Part shown: positions 6,838-14,556 of the stretch, one piece after another
Position numbering within the stretch: position 1 is the first letter of the stretch
How the letters are laid out: the number at the start of each line of letters is the position of its first letter
Origin: a virus
Virus record (IMG/VR): IMGVR_UViG_3300013137_000135
Span: 1 to 20,396 of that record
DNA length: 20,396 nt
Direction: 5' to 3' (one strand)
Notes under the pieces: generated by a model
The model's database searches: none
Seen by the model: only the letters and a program-made list of their open reading frames with translations
Told to the model about the DNA's origin: nothing
Program-made: the position numbers and the translations under genes

Positions 6838-7103
6838 AGGAGAAGGGACCGTGTCCCGAGGCCTACTTCTGGAGCGAGGTCTGCGAGGCCTTCCACTGCA
6901 CACCGTTGGAGGCCTACCGGCAGCCGTGGCCGTTTCTGCTGGACATCCTCGAGGCACGGTCCTTCGCACGGGTCTACGAGGCCGAGGACGAGGCGAGCCG
7001 CACGGAGGGCGCCAAGCACCCACATGGTCCGATGGCCGACTTCATTCTGCAGTTCGCGAAAGAGGATTACGAGAGGTTGAAGGAGAGTCGCGCACGTGAA
7101 TGA
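6807..7103 (+). CDS. Tail assembly chaperone, frameshift extension (lambda gpT analogue)
   Basis: In the -1 frame relative to the short form, an open stretch of 98 codons runs to TGA 7101-7103 and overlaps the tape measure start by eight bases. It reads RRLRELYDYLEEKGPCPEAY, then FWSEVCEAFHCTPLEAYRQP and a helical charged end. There is no ATG or GTG in this frame between 6807 and 6905. The first usable start is TTG 6906, which would discard the well-formed segment before it. A fusion made by slipping near 6804-6808 would be about 232 residues. In lambda and many siphophages such a minor fusion product loads onto the tape measure protein. The assignment follows from frame arrangement and context. 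Confidence 0.7.
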   Translation, partial: RRLRELYDYLEEKGPCPEAYFWSEVCEAFHCTPLEAYRQPWPFLLDILEARSFARVYEAEDEASRTEGAKHPHGPMADFILQFAKEDYERLKESRARE

Positions 7104-9759
7104 GCAGATGCTCCGATTCGTGATCTCGGCCCGCGACGATGCGTCGAAGGTGCTGAAGGGATTCCGCGGCGAGCTGGACAGGGCAGGCGCTGACGCGGAA
7201 AAGGCAGCCGACCGCGGGCACCGGGCATGGTCCAAGTTCGGCGGCATCATGAAGTCGGGACTGCTGGCCGGCGCCGTCGCCGGGGTCGCCGCCCTGACTG
7301 CTGTCGTCCACACGGGCATCGGGGAAACGCTCGACGCCTCAGCTGGACACGCGCAGCTGGTGGCAGGCATCAAGTCCACCGGCAGCGCGGCTGGGGTCAC
7401 AGCCAAGCACATCGAGGACCTGGCGGGCACGATCCAGGGCTACTCAGGGCAGACTGACGACAGCATCGTGGCGACGGGCAAGCTCCTGCTCACCTTCACG
7501 AACATCAAGAACAGTGGCCCCAACAAGATCTTCGATGAGGCCACGATCGCCGCCGCAGACATGGCCGCGAAGATGGGCGGGGAAGCCTCAGCATCCGCCA
7601 TCCGGCTTGGCAAGGCGCTCAATGACCCGGTGAAGGGCATCACTGCACTCCAGCGTGTCGGCGTCTCCTTCACCGAGGGACAGAAGAAGCAGATCGCGGC
7701 CATGGTCGAATCCGGTGACGTGGCCGGTGCGCAGAAGATGATCCTCGCTGAGCTCAATAGGGAGTTCGGCGGTGCGGCCAAGGCGGCAGGGGAGTCGCTG
7801 CCGGGCCAGCTTGCCAAGGGCAAGCGCGCTTTCGAGGACATGTCGCAGTCTGTCGTGACGGCCTTCGTGCCGGTCGTGGTGCCGGCGATAGAGGCGGCGG
7901 CGGCTGCGTTGCAGAGAGCAGCCCCGCACATTGAGGCCTTCGCGCAGGGCCTGGCGAAGTCAGCACAGAACGGCGCGTTGGGGGCGATCTTCAGCGCCAT
8001 CGGCACCGCTATCGGATTCGTCGCCCGCAACATCGAGTACGTCGTGCCCATTCTCGCCGGCCTGATCGCCGGTATGGTGGCCTTTCAGATATCGAACGCC
8101 ATCACGGCCGTCACGGCATGGTCTGCAGCGTCCGGAGTCAGTGCCTTGGGCGCGGCCGTCGCCTTCGCCACCGCCCCGCTCACGCTCATCGTCGTTGGCA
8201 TCGCCGCCTTCGTCGCCGGGCTGGTGCTCCTCTACCAGAAGAACGAGACCTTCCGCGAGCTGGTCAATACGGTCTGGTCGTTCGTCAAAGAGAAGGTCGG
8301 CGAGGTGGTCGGCTGGGTGGTCGAGAAGCTGAAGGAGTTCGGCGCCTGGCTCAAGGACGTCTGGGAGCGCAACGAGAAGCTGCGCGACAAGGTGGCGTCT
8401 GCGTGGTCGGCCGTCTGGGAGGCCGTCAAGAAGGCGGCGACCTGGGCGATCGGAAAGCTCAAGGATTTCGGCGGCTGGCTCAAGGACGTCTGGACCCGCA
8501 GCGAGAAGCTGCGCGACATCGTGGGCAAGGCCTTCGGCCTCGTCTACAGCGGCATCAAGCTCAATATCGGGCTCACCGTCACGGTCATCAAGACCATCAT
8601 CGAGGTCTTCAGGAAGACATGGGAAGCAGGCGGCAAGGTCAAAGACAAGCTCGTCGATGCCTTCCAGTCCCTGCACTCGCGGGCCAAGGACATCTGGGGC
8701 AAGATCGGCGACGTGGTCGGCGCGGCGAAGGACCGTATCGTCGATCTCGTCAACAACATCATCAGCGCCATCAACTGGGTCATCCAGAAGGTGCCGGGCG
8801 TCAGCGAGAAGCAGGGCGTCCTGCCGACCTTCCGCACCTCGGCGAACAGCAAGGCCTCCAACGGCGGCACCGGCGGCCCGGCTCCCAGCCGCAGCAGTGT
8901 CGCAAGCTCCCTCATCCCGTCTGACGGCGGCCTCGGCCTCATGGACAACGGCGGCACCGGCGTGCCCGGCCAGGGCGGCATGGGCGGTGGCTCAGGAGCC
9001 AGCATCGGCGGTATCGTCGACTGGGCCAAAGAGATGATGGGCAAGCTGCGTATTCCGTGGCCGCAGAAGTTCGGCGGACTCTTCGGCGGAGCCTCCGGTC
9101 TGATTCTCGAGATGGCCAAGGACGCCGCTCTGGCGCTCATCCGCAAGTACGGCGGCGGCCCCGGCCGCGCAGCCGTCGAGTGGGCCAAGACGCAGATCGG
9201 CAAGCCGTACCTGTGGGGCGCGACCGGCCCCGACGCCTACGACTGCTCCGGCCTCATCTACCGCGCCTACGCGACCGTCGGGCACCCGTTCCCGACGCGC
9301 GCCAACTGGTGGAACTACGGCCGCCTCGTGAGCGGCAGCCAGGTTCGCCCTGGCGACGTCGGATTCTTCGCCCCTCACAACAGTCAGGGAGTCAAGTACG
9401 GACACGTCAAGATGTACGCAGGCGGTGGCCAGGCCATCGAGTCCGCCTCCGGCGGCGTCCACATGAGCCCGTGGGGCGGTGCGTCGGAGATCCGCACGTA
9501 CCTCGCCAAGGGCGGCATCGTCTCCGGCCCCAAGAGCGGCTTTCCGGTCATGATGCACGGCGCCGAGGCAGTCACCGTGACGCCGCTCGACAAGGCCGCG
9601 CCCAGCGTCTACGAGGACAACAGCCGGCTCACTATCAACCTGCCGCCGAGTCTCACCCCGTCTCAGGCGAAGGCCATCGCCTCGCGCGAGATCGCGGCGT
9701 GGGAAGCACGCAGGAAGTCCGCCGCGAGGGCTGCCGGGTTCGGCAGCGTGAGGGGGTAG
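7096..9759 (+). CDS. Tape measure protein with NlpC/P60 peptidase domain
   Basis: This 887-residue protein sets tail length and probably helps open the cell wall. It starts with GTG overlapping the chaperone end; AAGGAGAG lies upstream. Residues 1-300 are helical, with a hydrophobic stretch at about 56-71. A long hydrophobic region spans about 316-380. A helical block repeated at 43-residue spacing (about 410-490, containing W-L-K-D-V-W-x-R and EKLRD) follows, then a Gly-rich linker (about 590-640). An NlpC/P60 domain lies at about 690-800: DCSGL gives Cys717, and GHVKMYAGGG gives His770. The third position of the triad appears to be Glu782 rather than His. The end carries the common tape-measure motif K-G-G-I-V...H-G-A-E-A-V. 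The peptidase would cut peptidoglycan stem peptides during entry. Confidence 0.85.
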   Translation: MNEQMLRFVISARDDASKVLKGFRGELDRAGADAEKAADRGHRAWSKFGGIMKSGLLAGAVAGVAALTAVVHTGIGETLDASAGHAQLVAGIKSTGSAAGVTAKHIEDLAGTIQGYSGQTDDSIVATGKLLLTFTNIKNSGPNKIFDEATIAAADMAAKMGGEASASAIRLGKALNDPVKGITALQRVGVSFTEGQKKQIAAMVESGDVAGAQKMILAELNREFGGAAKAAGESLPGQLAKGKRAFEDMSQSVVTAFVPVVVPAIEAAAAALQRAAPHIEAFAQGLAKSAQNGALGAIFSAIGTAIGFVARNIEYVVPILAGLIAGMVAFQISNAITAVTAWSAASGVSALGAAVAFATAPLTLIVVGIAAFVAGLVLLYQKNETFRELVNTVWSFVKEKVGEVVGWVVEKLKEFGAWLKDVWERNEKLRDKVASAWSAVWEAVKKAATWAIGKLKDFGGWLKDVWTRSEKLRDIVGKAFGLVYSGIKLNIGLTVTVIKTIIEVFRKTWEAGGKVKDKLVDAFQSLHSRAKDIWGKIGDVVGAAKDRIVDLVNNIISAINWVIQKVPGVSEKQGVLPTFRTSANSKASNGGTGGPAPSRSSVASSLIPSDGGLGLMDNGGTGVPGQGGMGGGSGASIGGIVDWAKEMMGKLRIPWPQKFGGLFGGASGLILEMAKDAALALIRKYGGGPGRAAVEWAKTQIGKPYLWGATGPDAYDCSGLIYRAYATVGHPFPTRANWWNYGRLVSGSQVRPGDVGFFAPHNSQGVKYGHVKMYAGGGQAIESASGGVHMSPWGGASEIRTYLAKGGIVSGPKSGFPVMMHGAEAVTVTPLDKAAPSVYEDNSRLTINLPPSLTPSQAKAIASREIAAWEARRKSAARAAGFGSVRG

Positions 9760-9762
9760 GGC

Positions 9763-10974
9763 GTGGCCGCACTCTCAGCACTTCTCAGACGCGGCGCGAC
9801 GACGCACGCACTGACGATCAGAACCGAGTTCGCGCCGCCCAGCCTGCAGGCCGACGTTACCATAGCCGGAGGCAGCCGCACCGCAGACCCGCGCCTCGTG
9901 CGCGAGACCCTCGGAACGCCTGTCGCCATGGCGCTGCCTGTCATGATCGAGGGCGCTTCGCAGGCTGCATTCCAGGCCGCCGTTGATGCGCTTGACGCCT
10001 ACTTGAGGCTCGGCGAATGTACCCTTGAGGTGACGTTCGAAGGAGCCGCGGCGGCCACGATCTGGACCGTCCACCACGCACAGCCAGTGCAGCCTCTGTT
10101 CTCGCGGTCCGCGAACTTCGAACACTGGGTCGGCGTCACGCTGCCGCTCGTGGTCTCCCCGTTCGTGACCACGGCCGCCGTGACCATCTTCGATGCAGAG
10201 TCCATCACGGCCCCGGACTCGCTCGACCTCTCGGCGATGGTCGGCAACTACCGCGCCCCGCTGACCATCGACGTCGAGGCCACAGCCGGCGACACGCACA
10301 GCCTGTATCTGGCCATCGACGCCGAGTCTTACGGCGCGTTCTTGACCGACTGCGTCGACCTCACATGGGACGCGGGTGCGACCGACACCGAGGACGAGGA
10401 CGCGCGCACCGGCGACGCCGTCTACGTGGCCTCCACAACGCCCGTGACGGCCGCCATCGACACGTCGGCCTACCCCGAAGGCCCCTACCTCATCCTCGCC
10501 CGCGTCAAGGCGCTGGGCGGCGAGACCGGCTACATCACCAGCTGTCACACCGACGAGGTGGTCTCATTCACCCGCGCCACGTGGCACATCATCGAGCTCG
10601 GCACCTGCTACCTGCCGACGAAGAAGGTGCGCGGCCTCGCGACCGCCGACCTCGTCGTGTCCGTCTACGGCAGCAGCGCCACCGGCGGCGACGAGGCCTG
10701 CGTCGACTGGGTCTATGCGCTGCCCATCGGTGACGGGATGTTCGCGTGGCATCCGACGACAGACACCATCGACGCAACCACTATCGGGCGCGACGCGGCG
10801 ACGGCGACCACCTACGTCGACGACGTGGCCGACGAACAGCACGTGACCGGCACCAGCCTCATGGCTCTGGGCGGGACGCTGCTCATCGTGGCCGATGAAG
10901 CCACCGGAGGCGAACCGGAGCAGGCGCTCGACGTCACGGTCACGTATACGCCTCGATATGGGTGGATGCGATGA
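9763..10974 (+). CDS. Distal tail-like minor tail protein
   Basis: The 403-residue product starts with GTG; AGGGGG lies six bases before it. It follows the tape measure gene, where distal tail proteins that cap the tube are encoded. The N-terminal region (about 1-140) has strand-rich sequence with HALTIRTEFAPPSLQADVTI and a central helix QAAFQAAVDALDAYLRLGEC, as in Dit-like proteins. From about 145 onward the protein is a beta-rich accessory region (ITAPDSLDLSAMVGNYRAPL, VRGLATADLVVSVYG). This resembles carbohydrate-module-like insertions in Dit proteins of other siphophages. No catalytic motif is seen. Confidence 0.6.
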   Translation: MAALSALLRRGATTHALTIRTEFAPPSLQADVTIAGGSRTADPRLVRETLGTPVAMALPVMIEGASQAAFQAAVDALDAYLRLGECTLEVTFEGAAAATIWTVHHAQPVQPLFSRSANFEHWVGVTLPLVVSPFVTTAAVTIFDAESITAPDSLDLSAMVGNYRAPLTIDVEATAGDTHSLYLAIDAESYGAFLTDCVDLTWDAGATDTEDEDARTGDAVYVASTTPVTAAIDTSAYPEGPYLILARVKALGGETGYITSCHTDEVVSFTRATWHIIELGTCYLPTKKVRGLATADLVVSVYGSSATGGDEACVDWVYALPIGDGMFAWHPTTDTIDATTIGRDAATATTYVDDVADEQHVTGTSLMALGGTLLIVADEATGGEPEQALDVTVTYTPRYGWMR

Positions 10975-11981
10975 GCCAGCCGGGAGTCGTCGCAGGCGCC
11001 GTCTACGAGTTCCACGCCGCGCGGGCGCGCATCGGCAAGTCGCCGGGCGTCAACAGCCCGCTGACCACGGCCCTGTTCGACACCAGCGGCAACGCGAACC
11101 ACGGCACCCTCATCAACTGCGACGGCACCGAGTGGGGCGGCACCGGGACGCTCGCTGACCCGTACGCGCTCACGTTCAACGGGACTGACGAGTACATGAC
11201 CGTCCCCGTGCTCTCGGCTGCCGATACCCGCGAGTTCACCTATGAGGCGTGGGTGCTGATTCCATCCATCCCGGCCGAGAACAGCTTCGTGGTGCAGGAG
11301 GCCGAAAACGGCTACAACAAGCACGCCGCACTCATCGCCAATGCGACTACCGGTTACGGTCGCATCTCCGTCGATTACGGCGACATCGTGACCTGTGGTA
11401 ACGTCGCGCCGAACATCTGCGACAACGTCGTTCATCACATCATCGGGACCGCCGACGGGACGAGCCTCCGATACTACGTGGACCAGGTGCTGAAGGCTGG
11501 CCCGACGGCGCTTCCGGCAGACAGCATGACCTCAGTGCGGACGAGACTCGGCGTCTCCGAAACCGACACCGCGTACCTCACCGCATTCCTGCCCGGCTCC
11601 ATCCTCGTCGCCCGCATCTACCCGTTCGGCCTCTCCGTCAGCGAGGTTGAACAGAACTTCGACGCAGGCTACCTCTGGACGCCGAACGACCCGACTCGTC
11701 ACGGGATCGTCACCGACGTCGACGACACGCTGTGGCAAGTCACGGCCGGCAACGAAACCGACGGCTGGCGCGACATCACCGACGAAGTCGGCGACCTCAC
11801 CTTCACCCACGTTCGCCCAGGCGGGCCCGGCTCCTGCTCCTTCACTGTGCCCGCCGACGTCTGGAGCCACGGCTACAACGAGCTGCAGCCGGACCAGCGC
11901 ATCGTCGTCAGGTACGCAGGCGAAGTCGTCTGGGGTAAGGGCTACATCCTGCCCCGCGGTATCGACTATCAGGGGGGATGA
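10971..11981 (+). CDS. LamG-domain minor tail protein / first part of tail hub
   Basis: The start is taken at ATG 10971 in the ATGA overlap; ATG 10962 is possible and adds three residues. Residues about 10-225 form a LamG/concanavalin-like domain. They contain LFDTSGNANHGTLIN, ALTFNGTDEYMTV, FTYEAWVLIPS and GTADGTSLRYYVDQ, and end in the typical ILVARIYPFGLSVSEVEQNF. Such domains bind glycans or proteins. Residues about 237-336 (DLTFTHVRPGGPGSCSFTVP and the strand RIVVRYAGEVVWGKGYI) look like the opening of a siphophage tail hub protein. The frame ends at a G GGG GGA TGA sequence, and the next gene continues the same kind of domain. The protein may therefore be made both alone and as a fusion. 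Confidence 0.7.
   Translation: MSQPGVVAGAVYEFHAARARIGKSPGVNSPLTTALFDTSGNANHGTLINCDGTEWGGTGTLADPYALTFNGTDEYMTVPVLSAADTREFTYEAWVLIPSIPAENSFVVQEAENGYNKHAALIANATTGYGRISVDYGDIVTCGNVAPNICDNVVHHIIGTADGTSLRYYVDQVLKAGPTALPADSMTSVRTRLGVSETDTAYLTAFLPGSILVARIYPFGLSVSEVEQNFDAGYLWTPNDPTRHGIVTDVDDTLWQVTAGNETDGWRDITDEVGDLTFTHVRPGGPGSCSFTVPADVWSHGYNELQPDQRIVVRYAGEVVWGKGYILPRGIDYQGG
11972..11978 (+). promoter_or_regulatory. G GGG GGA slippery heptamer before the stop codon
   Basis: In the frame of the upstream gene the bases read CAG GGG GGA TGA, so GGGGGGA has the X XXY YYZ phasing of a -1 frameshift heptamer next to a stop. Slipping back one base joins the LamG/hub protein to the next frame at its first ATG, with no residues lost. 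A single missing G in the sequence would give the same picture. The run also abuts the downstream ATG with no spacing, so it would be a poor ribosome-binding site. Confidence 0.5.
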
Positions 11982-12589
11982 TGGAGCGCCCGCTCATCGC
12001 CATCGACGCCGCCGGGACGCTGGCTCGGGCGAAGCGGCGGCAAGACTACTGCCGCGTCTGGGCCGACTTCGAGACGACGCAGTGGTACTCACCCACCGGC
12101 GACTGGACGCCCGGTATCCAGATTGACCGCGCGGGCGTGCTCAAGTTCGCAGCGGCCAACGCCTCCGTCTTCCCCGCCGAGAGCTGGGTCGCACTCGATT
12201 ACCACCTCCATGCCGGTCTCTCGACCGAGCAGGACATCTACGGTGTCGCCTTCGACTGGTCGAGCCTTGGAGCTATGGAACTCGAGGTCTACGAGACCGA
12301 GCTCCCCGACGAGGCCGCGGTGTGGTCTGAGCTGGACACCTACGGCGGCGCCACGAACGCGACGCCGGATTCGGTCACGCTCACCTGCAGCGCCGGTATG
12401 CGCGGCCTGCGCGTCGTAGTCGGCTACACCGGCGGGCACACGCTCTCTGCCGGCGACGAGTGGCTCAAGATCGCCAACCTGCGTGTCCTCGGGCAGTCCG
12501 GCGCGGCCAGCATCGGCAGCGCGCTTGAGGACATCATGGTGACAACCGGCCTCGCGGGCAGCTACTACTCGAAGTCGGTGTGTGCATGA
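11978..12589 (+). CDS. Tail hub middle segment
   Basis: The 203-residue frame begins at ATG 11978 or ATG 11981, overlapping the previous stop. The N-terminus (ERPLIAIDAAGTLARAKRRQ, then DYCRVWADFETTQWYSP) looks like the interior of a hub protein: a strand, a short helix, and a 'W-A-D-x-x-x-x-x-W' segment. A beta-sandwich-like stretch follows (about 45-175). The end (ASIGSALEDIMVTTGLAGSY) matches the 'x-x-I-v-x-d-I-v' segment that precedes the C-terminal half of such hubs. Starting and ending inside hub-like segments suggests it is one exon-like piece of a divided protein. The call is by pattern and context; no catalytic site is visible. Confidence 0.5.
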   Translation: MMERPLIAIDAAGTLARAKRRQDYCRVWADFETTQWYSPTGDWTPGIQIDRAGVLKFAAANASVFPAESWVALDYHLHAGLSTEQDIYGVAFDWSSLGAMELEVYETELPDEAAVWSELDTYGGATNATPDSVTLTCSAGMRGLRVVVGYTGGHTLSAGDEWLKIANLRVLGQSGAASIGSALEDIMVTTGLAGSYYSKSVCA

Positions 12590-14172
12590 GCACCACGAGC
12601 GTCACGAAGTTCCCGACGGCAGCGAGCGGCTCCGGCTGGACGAACCCGGCGAACGTCTATGCCGACGACGGCTCGTATGCCACGGCCACAACGACAACGA
12701 GCCAGGCGGAGACGCTGAGGTGCTACGCCTTCGCCTTCGACATCGCCGCCGGAGAGGCAGTCGCGTCGCTCACGGTGGAGGGGCAGGCGAAGGTCGCATC
12801 GTTCACCGGCATGCTCACGCTCACGCCGTGGACTGCAGCCGGGAGCGCGCGCGGCGTCCCAGCCAGCGGTGCGCTCGGCACGTCAGACACCACAGTATCG
12901 AAGGCCGCGACGACGAACCTGCCGACCATCGACGAGGTCAACGACGAGGGGTTCTCCATCTACGTCGCCGTCTCGTCCAACCAGTATCCCGGTCCGACCG
13001 CCTCCGTCGACTACGTCAAGCTCACGGTCGTCCACTACACCCCCGCCACCGTCACCACCGACGCAGTCAGTGACATCACGCAGACCACGGCAACCTGTGG
13101 CGGCGAGACGACCGACGACGGAAGCGGCACCATCGCGGCCTGTGGCGTCTGCTGGAACACGAGCGGCTCGCCGACGCTGGCCGATGCGCACACCGAAGAC
13201 GACTCCGGCATCACGTCGTTCGTCAGTTCACTCACCGGCCTCTGGTCCTCGACCACCTACTACGTCCGCGCCTACGCGACGACCGAGGACGGCACCGCCT
13301 ACGGCAACGAGGTGTCCTTCACGACGCTCGGCAGCGGTTCCCGCTCGCTGGTCGCGCGACCGTTCACCACCCGCGCCGCGGCGGCCGAACTCGTGGCCCG
13401 CACCGGCGACGGCATCATCGACTGGTGGTTCGAGGACGACGTGCTGCACGCCGAGGTGAGACCCACCGACGTGGCCAGCATCCCGCGGGGCCGCTGGCAC
13501 ATCGTCAGCCGCGACATGCCGGGCGTGAGCGTGAGCCTGAAGATGAACAGCGAGGACACACCCGACATTGTCTGCGTCGTCTTCAAGGCCTTCGGCGTCA
13601 GCGACATTCGCGACGGCACGATCCTGCGCGCCTACGTGCCGGCGGCTCCGACCTCGGCCATCCAGCGCGTGCAGCTGGTCGACCTGTCGGGGCAGTACAT
13701 GGCCGTGGCCGACGCCGAATCCTACGGGGCCAATGTCCTGCTGCGCATCTCCGCCGATGTTATGACCGCGACCGTGACCGCCAAGGGCGGCTTGTTCACC
13801 GTCGACGGCCAGTTCCGCGCCGCGCCGCTCATCAAGGCCGGCGACTGGATCGACGTCGTCGACCTCCCCGGCCACGTGCCCACCTTCATCACCGGCAGCA
13901 CCTACTCGATGGCAGAACGTATGGTCACCCTCACGACCGGTGGCACGGAACAGCGTGAGCTGGTCGTCCCCGGCATGAGCGCCCTGCCATCGGCGCTGAG
14001 AGTGTACGCAGGCTACGGCCAGAAGCCCGGCGTCGTGCCTCGCGAGTGGGAAGAGACCGAATGGGAAGACCCCGGCGAGCGGAACCTCAAGCCCGGCGTC
14101 GTGCCCTACCGGCCCGGCGTCCCCTGGGTCGACCCCGTCCCCTACGAACCCGGCATCGACCCTTGGCCCTGA
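12586..14172 (+). CDS. Tail hub C-terminal part with jelly-roll-like and FN3-like domains
   Basis: The start is ATG 12586 in the ATGA overlap; GTG 12580 is the alternative. The product has 528 residues. Residues about 3-148 form a beta-sandwich-like domain. Residues about 150-247 form an FN3-like domain of the type with GVCWNTSGSPTLADAHTEDD and TTYYVRAYATTEDGTAYGNE, common in Bacteroidota surface proteins and metagenomic phages. Residues about 252-465 resemble the C-terminal half of a siphophage hub (PFTTRAAAAELVARTGDGII, then DWWFEDDVLHAEVRP, then GRWHIVSRDMPGV). A Pro-rich tail (about 480-528) repeats KPGVVP twice from an exact 17-base repeat (14023-14039 and 14089-14105). It probably forms the tail tip and contacts the host surface. 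Confidence 0.6.
   Translation: MSTTSVTKFPTAASGSGWTNPANVYADDGSYATATTTTSQAETLRCYAFAFDIAAGEAVASLTVEGQAKVASFTGMLTLTPWTAAGSARGVPASGALGTSDTTVSKAATTNLPTIDEVNDEGFSIYVAVSSNQYPGPTASVDYVKLTVVHYTPATVTTDAVSDITQTTATCGGETTDDGSGTIAACGVCWNTSGSPTLADAHTEDDSGITSFVSSLTGLWSSTTYYVRAYATTEDGTAYGNEVSFTTLGSGSRSLVARPFTTRAAAAELVARTGDGIIDWWFEDDVLHAEVRPTDVASIPRGRWHIVSRDMPGVSVSLKMNSEDTPDIVCVVFKAFGVSDIRDGTILRAYVPAAPTSAIQRVQLVDLSGQYMAVADAESYGANVLLRISADVMTATVTAKGGLFTVDGQFRAAPLIKAGDWIDVVDLPGHVPTFITGSTYSMAERMVTLTTGGTEQRELVVPGMSALPSALRVYAGYGQKPGVVPREWEETEWEDPGERNLKPGVVPYRPGVPWVDPVPYEPGIDPWP
14023..14105 (+). repeat. Exact 17-base repeat in the Pro-rich tail
   Basis: AAGCCCGGCGTCGTGCC occurs at 14023-14039 and again at 14089-14105, both in frame and encoding KPGVVP. 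Related units (YRPGVP, YEPGID) follow at the protein end. This marks a short repeated Pro-rich extension of the tail hub protein. Confidence 0.8.
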
Positions 14173-14203
14173 CCATGACCACGCGCACACGACAGGAGCG
14201 AGG

Positions 14204-14548
14204 ATGAGCAACGGCAACATCGCCAAGGCCGAGATCGACGCGCTCCTTGACGACAGCAGGCGGTCACTGGACCGGCTGATTCTCACCAACCTGAAGGAGA
14301 TTCAGGCGAGCATCGCCACCCTTTCCCAGCGGCAACAGTCCATGATTGAGGTCTGCGAGCAGCGCGGTCTCATCTGTCCGGGCCTGCACGAGAAGAGCAT
14401 CGCCGACCCGCACGTCTCGACGCCGCCTGCCGTTCCCGACGACCGGCGCACGTGGGTCATGTGGGAGGGATGGAAGATGTTCACGCTACAGGTCGGCCTG
14501 CCCATCCTCGTGGTCGTGGCCACGCTGATCATAGCCGGGAAACTGTAG
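14204..14548 (+). CDS. Holin-like small membrane protein
   Basis: This 114-residue protein is preceded by CAGGAGCGAGG. It has a helical, probably coiled-coil N-terminal part (about 8-55, with SLDRLILTNLKEIQASIATL) and one C-terminal membrane segment (about 93-112, MFTLQVGLPILVVVATLIIA). Only GKL follows. This is the reverse of a typical signal anchor and resembles XhlA-like or single-span holins. It is placed nine bases before the amidase gene, which makes a holin or holin-associated role likely. Cys51 and Cys58 lie between the coil and the membrane segment. The role is inferred from topology and context. Confidence 0.65.
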   Translation: MSNGNIAKAEIDALLDDSRRSLDRLILTNLKEIQASIATLSQRQQSMIEVCEQRGLICPGLHEKSIADPHVSTPPAVPDDRRTWVMWEGWKMFTLQVGLPILVVVATLIIAGKL

Positions 14549-14556
14549 GAGGCACC

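Noticed and set aside
6794-7099. 101-codon frame beginning at ATG 6794 in the third frame over the chaperone overlap
   Set aside because: The product is Arg/Gly/Leu-rich and unlike a phage protein. The -1 frame over the same bases gives a far better sequence and the expected gene layout.
13228-14289. 353-codon minus-strand open frame opposite the third hub gene
   Set aside because: It crosses the 3' end of a well-supported plus gene, has His/Gly/Asp/Val-rich composition, and no recognisable domain.
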